A DNA stretch of 64,000 nucleotides from Puniceicoccaceae bacterium K14 (lineage in GTDB: Bacteria > Verrucomicrobiota > Verrucomicrobiia > Opitutales > Opitutaceae). The notes beneath the pieces are model-generated. The model searched no databases and was not told the DNA's origin. It saw nothing but the letters and a program-made list of their open reading frames with translations. The translations under genes were made by a program, and so were the position numbers. Shown in pieces: positions 8,841 to 17,300 of this stretch (positions are counted from its first letter, which is position 1; the number at the start of each line of letters is the position of its first letter). The stretch spans positions 18,453 to 82,452 of the forward strand of contig JAKYXN010000019.1 in the NCBI GenBank assembly GCA_022538095.1, written 5' to 3'.

Positions 8841-9929
8841 TTAAAGCAAATCCTTATAGTCGCCCGATGCACCCAAGCCCTTGACCAAAGCTTTGATCTT
8901 TTGCGCTTCATCCTTTTTACACACCAATGTCGCATCTTTCGTATGAACTACAATCAATCCCTCAACCCCTACAAGGCCGACTAGGTGACCATTGGAACCG
9001 ACCACTATATTGTCTGAACTATCTTCGAAAACAGCCAATCCGTCACAAACGTTTCCTGATTCGTCTTTTGGAAAGTGTCTCTCGATCGCAGGCCAAGCCC
9101 CAACATCATCCCAGTCGAAAGTCGAAGCCATGGTGACAACATTGTCCGCTTTCTCCATGATCGCAAAATCGACGGAGATTTTTTCTAAGGTTGGGTACAA
9201 TTCTTCTAATAAATCTTTCAACTCTTTACCCGCTACTAAACCGGATTCGATTTCATCAAGACCTGTTTTGAGCACTGGCGTGTATTTAGACAAAGCTCCC
9301 TCGATTGCAGCAACACTCCATACGAACATCCCGGCGTTCCAGAAATACTCTCCGCTAGCCAAGTACTCCTTCGCAGTCTCCAAATCTGGTTTTTCCTTAA
9401 ACTGCTTAACTTTAAAAACTTCACGCCCTTCAATCGTATCACAAACCTCACCGCGATTGATATAACCATAGCCCGTCGCCGGCTCAGTTGGTTGAATACC
9501 AATTGTAACGAGGTTAGCCGACGCTTCTGCTGCTTTGAATGCCACATCCAAAGCTCCTTGAAAGGCTTCGCTATTCTTAATGAATGCGTCCGCAGGAAGC
9601 ATAGCCAAAGTCGCCTCTGGATTTTGGCGTTTAACTAACAACATCGCCAAACCAACCGCTGCGGCAGTGTCACGTCCGACCGGTTCCGCAACTACGTTTG
9701 CCTCTGGCAAGTTCGGGCACACTTCGTGTACGCCTTCAACTTGCTCGCTATTTGTAATGACAAAAATATTCTCGATTGGAATAAGTGAGCCTAGCCGATC
9801 TACAGTCTGTGTGAGCATCGGCTTATCGCCAACGATCGGCAACAAATGCTTCGGTCGCTTCAAGCGACTCGCGGGCCAAAAACGCTCGCCCTTTCCTCCA
9901 GCCATTATTACGATGTATCTGTCTGACAT
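8841..9929 (-). CDS. manC: mannose-1-phosphate guanylyltransferase (short form)
   Basis: This enzyme makes GDP-mannose from mannose-1-phosphate and GTP for surface polysaccharides. The nucleotidyltransferase signature AGGKGERFWPASR and the following KPKHLLPI-type substrate loop are at the N-terminus. AGMFVWSV and the FDWDDVGAW metal/substrate block lie in the second half. At 362 aa it is the single-domain form, without the C-terminal phosphomannose isomerase domain found in fused enzymes. It is the first gene of the minus-strand housekeeping operon, 26 bp before ruvX. Its promoter should lie in the 116-bp divergent gap to the MoeB-like gene. Confidence 0.92.
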   Translation of the reverse strand: MSDRYIVIMAGGKGERFWPASRLKRPKHLLPIVGDKPMLTQTVDRLGSLIPIENIFVITNSEQVEGVHEVCPNLPEANVVAEPVGRDTAAAVGLAMLLVKRQNPEATLAMLPADAFIKNSEAFQGALDVAFKAAEASANLVTIGIQPTEPATGYGYINRGEVCDTIEGREVFKVKQFKEKPDLETAKEYLASGEYFWNAGMFVWSVAAIEGALSKYTPVLKTGLDEIESGLVAGKELKDLLEELYPTLEKISVDFAIMEKADNVVTMASTFDWDDVGAWPAIERHFPKDESGNVCDGLAVFEDSSDNIVVGSNGHLVGLVGVEGLIVVHTKDATLVCKKDEAQKIKALVKGLGASGDYKDLL

Positions 9930-10045
9930 ATGCTTTGTGAATAGTGATTTACAGTTGGGGTCAAATGATTAGCAAAACGACTGAGATACAATTTTGTACC
10001 AAATTCGATTGATCATATCGGTAGACAATCGCTAAAGCTAACGAC

Positions 10046-11221
10046 ATGCCAGATTTTGCACAGACACAGCTAACCGCTTCCGAAACTGCTCGTTACAGCC
10101 GCCACATACTCCTAGAAGAGATAGGAACTGAGGGCCAGGAAGCCCTAAAACGGGCGAAAATTCTCATAATTGGCGCGGGAGGGCTCGGTAGCCCAGCTGC
10201 TTTATATTTAGCAGCAGCCGGTGTGGGTGAAATAGGGATCGCAGATTTTGACAAAGTGGAGCTTCACAATTTGCAGCGACAGATTATTCATGGCACGAGC
10301 GACGTAAATCGCCCGAAAGCGCAATCCGCAAAGGAATCTCTGGAAAACATCAATCCTCATTCCAAAATTAACATTCACTCGGAAGGGTCCACTCCAGAAA
10401 ACGTTATAGAGTTATTTGAATACTATGATATTGTTGTCGATGGAACCGACAATTTCTCCACTCGATATTTAAATAATGACGCTGCAGTTCTTACTAAAAC
10501 ACCCTTGGTGTATGGAAGTATATTTAAGTTTGAGGGTCAAATTTCAGTATTCGACTCTTCAAATAAAGGTCCCTGCTATCGTTGCCTATTCCCAGAGCCT
10601 CCCGAACCTGGAACAGTCCCCAATTGCGGAGAAGCCGGAGTAATTGGAGCTCTGTGTGGACTGGTTGGTAGCACACAAGCACTCGAAGCAATTAAATACA
10701 TAACAAAAGCGGGAGAAAATTTAACAGGGAGCGTATTGTTGATTGATACGCTAAATTTGTCTTTCCGAAAATTAAAACTAAACGCCAATCCCGATTGCCC
10801 AGTATGCGGACACGCACCCACTATAAGATCGATAGAAAGCAATCTTTATGAGGAAACTTGCGTAGCAAATATTACCGATAAAAAAAATTATATAATGGAA
10901 GAATACCCGCTCGAAATAGACGTCCAACAAACCAAAGAACTGTTGGAGAAAAACAATACGATCTTGCTAGATGTAAGAGAAAGCTTCGAAAGAAACATCT
11001 GCAAGATAGAGTCTGCTATCCACATTCCAATGAACGAGATACCAAACAACTTGGAAAAACTTCCAAGCGACAAGCACATTCTGGTTCACTGCCACCACGG
11101 GGGCCGAAGCCGCAATGTAATGAATTATCTTCACGATAACGGCTTTGAAAAAGTGTCTAACGTCTCTGGAGGAATAGATGCCTGGGCACTTGAAATCGCC
11201 CCAGAAATGCAGCGCTATTAG
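10046..11221 (+). CDS. MoeB/ThiF-type adenylyltransferase fused to a rhodanese domain
   Basis: This 391-aa E1-like enzyme adenylates the C-terminus of a small sulfur-carrier protein (MoaD or ThiS type). The Rossmann nucleotide loop GAGGLGS is at residues 43-49. The DNLQRQI-like segment (ELHNLQRQIIH) and the zinc pairs CYRC and CPVC (residues about 185 and 252) mark the MoeB/ThiF fold. Residues ~290-391 form a rhodanese domain with catalytic C349 in HCHHGGRS, which would supply persulfide sulfur. This MoeBR/MoeZ architecture serves molybdopterin, thiamine or thiocarboxylate-dependent cysteine pathways in different bacteria. No carrier-protein gene is adjacent, so the pathway is undetermined. 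It diverges from manC and converges on the giant gene at a shared terminator. Confidence 0.9.
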   Translation: MPDFAQTQLTASETARYSRHILLEEIGTEGQEALKRAKILIIGAGGLGSPAALYLAAAGVGEIGIADFDKVELHNLQRQIIHGTSDVNRPKAQSAKESLENINPHSKINIHSEGSTPENVIELFEYYDIVVDGTDNFSTRYLNNDAAVLTKTPLVYGSIFKFEGQISVFDSSNKGPCYRCLFPEPPEPGTVPNCGEAGVIGALCGLVGSTQALEAIKYITKAGENLTGSVLLIDTLNLSFRKLKLNANPDCPVCGHAPTIRSIESNLYEETCVANITDKKNYIMEEYPLEIDVQQTKELLEKNNTILLDVRESFERNICKIESAIHIPMNEIPNNLEKLPSDKHILVHCHHGGRSRNVMNYLHDNGFEKVSNVSGGIDAWALEIAPEMQRY

Positions 11222-11264
11222 AGCATCGCTCGTGTAGCCTCTTTCTGGGCACTCAATACACTAA

Positions 11265-11294
11265 AAGGATGCTTATCAGTTGACAAGCATCCTT
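11265..11294. terminator. bidirectional terminator between converging genes
   Basis: A 10-bp perfect stem (AAGGATGCTT with AAGCATCCTT) encloses a 10-nt loop in the 99-bp gap between the MoeB-rhodanese gene and the converging giant gene. The flanking T/A runs are short, so its efficiency is uncertain. Confidence 0.6.
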
Positions 11295-11320
11295 GAAAAT
11301 TCGCTAGGCTCCGGTCTCGC

Positions 11321-14300
11321 TTATTCTCTCGGAGCTACTTCGTAGACTTCCACAAGCGCCAGTCCGGTAGCGCCATCCGCGGAACTAACCAAGATCGTAT
11401 AGGCTCCGGGTTCGAGATCTGCTATTATCGCGGCATCATTGCCATTCTCCTCTAGCAAAAACGCTCCAACATGCTCGGTAGTTGCCGCCAAAGACTGTAA
11501 GTCTTCATTATCGCCCCACCGTAGGTTGTTCGCAATCACATCCCCGTTCGTATCGACAATTTGGAGAAATGGATTTTCCAAAACACTGCTCAATCCGAAC
11601 TGAGCCAAACTCGGCCCAACCGCTCTTACGAGGAGTCGACTAGATTGTCTGCCCGCTATCACAACACCTGGAATCGCAATTTTCTCATTAAGGCCGACGA
11701 ACGCTCTCGTGGAGAGGTTTATCAATCGCGCGTTACTTCCCGACGCTTCGTAAACTTCGATAAGGCCAGTACCGGCACTTTCATTCGCCCCATTGAGAAT
11801 AACCGTGTATGCGCCTGGTTCCAAAGTCGCATAAATTACAGTGTCATTAGAATTTTGATCTACATGAAACGCTCCCAATCGCTGGACTACTGAAAGAATC
11901 GATTCCTGATTTGCAAGGTCACTCCATCCCTGGCTCGTTTCAACCACTTCACTATTCTTGAGAAGAGTCAGCACCGGTTTCGCAAGCGCATCCGACAAGT
12001 TGAAGTCTTCTAAGCTAGGACCAATTCCACGTATCAACAATTGCTTGGTATCTTCTCCGTCTATCACAAAACCAGCAATAACGACTTCAGAGCCAGTGCC
12101 GACATGGGCTCTAGTCGACAAATTCACCAAGCGATTCTCCAAAACGACCTCTCCCACATCTTCAGAATCAGAAGACAGAATCGAAGCACTCAATTCCGAA
12201 CTCGAAGAGAATACTGGCAGTAGCTCATTTTGAGGAATCACCTCGATGCCACTAATCTTCGGATTCTCAATACCACGAATAAATTCAATGTTCAGCTCGC
12301 CATCCACAATGGAGACAGGAACCGTGATTGCGTAGGCTGTATTGGCACCCACTTCCTTGAATATATCCAAATTTTCTGCAACCACGTCGCCCTCTATGCT
12401 AACACTGAAAACTCGAGCGCCCTCGAACATCGTTCCCACGTACACTTCCGCAAAGTACAAATTTACTAAATAGTCTCCGTTATCTACGCTAAATGTGTAA
12501 CCCAAATTTGGATCATCGAAGAAGTCAAAGCGCTCACTTTGATAAATGAAATCGTCTTGTGTGCTCGCTATACCGTTTGCCACTTCGAAGGATGCTCCGG
12601 TATTGAAACCAAAGTCACCGGACCACTCACGACCAAGGGAATCGGTGTAAGCCCCACCGCCTGCATTCACCAAAATAATTGGCTCACCTAATGTAGTTGT
12701 TGAAATCGCAGCACTCAATCCAGATGCGATATCTGCAAGATCAACCGCCTGCACTTGGTACTCGTATGAAGTCTGCGTTATGAGGCCTCCATCCACAAAA
12801 CTCGTCTCCGTGGCTGGGACCGTTGCGATAGGCGATCCATCGCGGTAGATTTCGTAAAAGGAAATACCCGTATTGTCGATAGACGCTTCCCACACTAATT
12901 CTATAGTCGATTGAGTGACAGCAGCAAAGACCACATTCTGCGGAACGCTTGGAGCTGTTGTATCGTTAGGAAGTTCCAATGTCTCAATCTCTAAAGTTGC
13001 AGCACCAGAGACATTACCCGAAACATCGCTAGCATAGATTTCGTAGGAGTACACCGTACCTGGCGCCAAGCCGATATCCGTAAAACTCAAATCCAAGGTA
13101 GTGCCAACAAGAACCTCATTTCTGTACACACTATAGGTCACCGCACTCGTTTCATCACTAGAAGCGTTCCATGATAGAGCCACTGAATCGAAGGAAATCG
13201 TATCGGCTACAAAGTCGCTCGGATCCGTCGGAGCCTCAGTATCGCCTGCACCCATAGGAATCACTTCGATACCACTGATCTTCGGGTTTTCGATTCCTTC
13301 CAACAACACAATGTTCAGCTCACCATCCACAACCGTTGTCGGGATAGATATGACATAAGCGGCATCACCGCCCACTTCTTGATAAATATCGACATTCTCA
13401 GCGACGACTACACCTTCAACTTGAACGTTGAATACGCGGCCTCCCTCAAACATTGCCCCAACATAGATTTCAGCAAAGTGGAGATTCACCTGATAATCGC
13501 CATTATCGAAATCAATTGCGTATTCGAGTTCTGGATCTCCATTAAAATCGTAACGTTCGCTCTGGTAGATCGTGTCATCTTCAGTACCGGAAATTGGCCC
13601 GGTAATTTCAAACGTATCTCCAGTATTGAAGCCTGTATCAGCTTCCCAAACTCGACCAAGCGAATCTATATAAGAACCGCCACCTGCATTTAGGAGATAT
13701 ACGCTTTCACTCGTTGTTAGAACGGATTCCGCTAAACTGGAAGCCGAAGAATTACCAGCAAGATCAACCGCTACAACTTCATATGAATAAGAGGTGAGAG
13801 CAACTAAATCGACATCAACGAAATTCGTCTCAGATCCTGGAACCGACCCAACGAGGCTCCCATCTCTGTAGATCTCGTAAAGGGCTATCCCCGTATTGTC
13901 TGTCGACGCGTTCCATGTTAATTCCACTGTTGAATGAGTCACTGAATCAACCATCAATCCTTGCGGAGTACTCGGTGCAGTCGTGTCTACAGGCAATTCG
14001 AGTGTATCCACATCCAAAATAGCTGCGTCTGATACATTGCTTGAGGCATCGCTGGCGTAGACTTCGTACTCGTAACTTGTTTCCGGCAACAATCCGGTGT
14101 CAGTGAAATAGGTATCAGCGGTTGTACCGACGAGCGTCTCGTCACGGTAGATGGAGTACGAAACCTCGCTCACATCGTCTAAAGATGGATTCCAAGACAA
14201 AGTTACGAAGTCGAATGAGATATCGTCCACTACCAACCCAGCAGGATCCGTAGGAGCTACAGAATCACCAGGTCCAGTAGCAAACAATTCGATACCGCTA

Positions 14301-17300
14301 ATCTTCGGATTTTCGGTCCCTTCAATTAGAACAATATTCAATTCGCCATCAACAACAGTCGTTGGGATTGATATAACATAAGCCGCTTCGCCACCAACTT
14401 CGGCAAAGATATCGACATCTTCTGCAACTACCACACCCTCGACTTCAACACCAAATACTCGGGCACCTTCAAAGAGAGTACCTTCGAAGATTTCGGCAAA
14501 ATGAAGATTTAAGAGATACTCTCCGTTCTCTACACCGAACGTATATTCCAATTCAGGGTCACCAAAGAAGTCATATCGTTCGCTTTGATAAATAGTGTCA
14601 TCTTCAGTGTCTGCTATATCCGAATCGACTGCAAAAACACCGCCGGTATTGAAGCCAACATCTGCCTGCCAATCACGGCCTTGGATATCGGTATAAGCAG
14701 GTCCTCCTGCATTTACTAACAGAACGAGTTCAGGGTCACCTCCTGCGTCGCCATCCTCTACGAGCAACGAGACCTTATCAAGGAGGTTGCTCGAATTATC
14801 AGTCCCTTGCGGTGTAAACACTATTGTAGTCACAGTTTGACCATCGGGTACTGTATAGCTGCCTTCGTACTTCACCCACGCCTCTGGAGAAGTGCTAAAA
14901 GAATCTATAGTCAATTCCGCTCCAGGAGCTCCGAGACTCATCGTCATTGTATCCGTAGTATCGCGACCTCGATGATAAAATGACCATTGTAATTTTGTTC
15001 CAGGAACGGTTGCAACTGCTTGAGCCCAACTGATTCCATTGAGTTCTGCTAACTGATTCCCGTCTACGACATCGAACCCCAAGAAGCCATCGGCCCAGAA
15101 TTCCAATTCAGTGCCATCACTATCCCAACCTTCAACTTGACTTGGAGCCAGATGTACAAAAGTCGTAGCGACTATCGCTGTATTCTCAAAACTACCGTTG
15201 ATTAATAGTTCTGTGCCTGCCACGGGAACATCTGGAACATCCGGATTCGGGTCCGAATTATCTCCAATTCCGTCGCCATCCGTATCAGTGGTTTCTGTTG
15301 GATCATTAGGGAAGGCATCATCGACGTCAGGTACACCGTCACCATCGGTATCCACCTCCGGTGCACCCCCTATTGTGTATGAAATCTTGTATTTATAACT
15401 GCGTTGCAGGTTATAAGCATTTAGGCTTTTGCCTACATTGGACGCTGCAATCGTTTCTCCTTCCACAATCGTTGGCACATCTCGGTCTGGATTGAATGGA
15501 ACGGACGTACTCATCAGCGGAGCCGGAAGAAGTCCATAAATATCGTCCTCAGCCTGACCATTTGTTGTCGAAGCAGGAATTACCGAGCCACTGCCCCAAC
15601 CGGTGCCATCGGGAAACGCGTCCATAAATCCTGTGACTAGAGTTTCACCTGGTTGCAGAGTGACGAATGTAGAACCTGTTGCAGAGAAGGTAAAGGTATT
15701 TGGACCAATCACGTACTCCCCAGCCTCACGCGTTTCTCCAATAGCTAGTACCGTAAAATCGCCTGCGCCATGCATCACTGCAATTAACGGTGTGACCGGA
15801 TTCCCAAGCTGGTTTGCATAAAACTGGAAATAGTTCATCGAAATCGTCAGCGATCCAGAATCTGTATTTGTATACGTGTCCGTCGTATTTATATAGAGAC
15901 TTGGATGGTGTCCGTCTTGAAAATTCCCTCCCGTACTCGTATCGTTACCCAAACTATCTGAAAGGCTGAGTATCCACTCTGCTAGTATCGTTATTCCCTC
16001 CTCATCAACGAGGTTTTTAGCGAGCGGAGGCATACTGAAAGACTCACCTACTGAATGTGCCCGCACGTACGCGATCGAGCGTTCTAGGTCACCGGGAACG
16101 ATAACCGCTTCACCCAAAATGCCGAATGGTTCCGCCAATTCGCCATTGATCAAACCAGAAGACTCAAGGTCAGTTACGAGTCGAGCGTCGAAATTTGCAC
16201 GAACCCCCACGTCCGGATTGTGGCAATAAGCACAATTGACTTCGATGTAGGAGCGTGCTCGATCTTGGATTGGAGCACTCGTATCGTCGATTGGAGTAGT
16301 CGCAAGAAGGGTTGGGATTTTCTCTTCATCCAATGGCTCACTAAAGATTCCTAAACTATTCCAATATTCGAGTTGGTTAACGATCTGACTAGAATTAGAG
16401 TACTGTAAATCGCCGTTGAGCTGATGCGAGTTAGCTCCTAGAAACCCGTTTGTCTGATCGGCATGGCAAGTACGGCAGTCAGACCGACTAGGGAAATCCC
16501 AAACTTGCTCGCGAGTGCCACCAGATGTTTCGGTGATGTTCAACGAACGCTCATCGCCAGTCCTGAGTAGCTCAGCGTCAGTTCCGTCTTCATTCCAGCG
16601 ATAACTGACTCCATAGTAGCCATCTGGTGTTCGAACAAAAAAGCGCGTTTCGATATTGATAGCAGACGTTGGATCGTCCTCAACTAAGGCCATCTGGAAA
16701 TGTTTGATAGCTACTGTTCCCACCGGGAATTCAAATAGTCCGTCATCTTGAATGATTACTTGCTCAGAGGAGTCGCTAAATGTCCCATCGTTGGGAATAG
16801 CAATCCAACGATGCTTGATCGCATTGTCGGACCAGAAAGGAACATTAGGCGCATAAGGAATAATTTGATCTGTGGATGGTATGAAATTCTGAAGATCAGA
16901 AAACGCTCCTGTTTGAGAAAGAAGAGAAGGTGGTTCTTCGGTGATGCCTCCTTCTACCGTCAGTTCAAAAATTGACCCGCTGTTGACTGACTGTGTAGCG
17001 AGAATACGCCCGTCGCGTAAAACAGTATATGAACCTATACCGCTATTGAAACCTCCAGGCACTTGACCTATCAACTCAACGCCTTCGGGCAATTCTTCAG
17101 TTCCAGTGAGACGAAACGGACCATCTGCATCCGCATCAATCGCCCAAAGTTCTCCTGTGAGAAAATCGGAAAAAACGTGTTTTCCATATAAATCCGGATA
17201 CAAATCGCCACGATACACACCGGCGCTAATCACGGAACCTCGTCCGTTGCTATGAGAATAATCTAAAACTGGAGGCTGCTCTGTACCAATTATAGACGAT

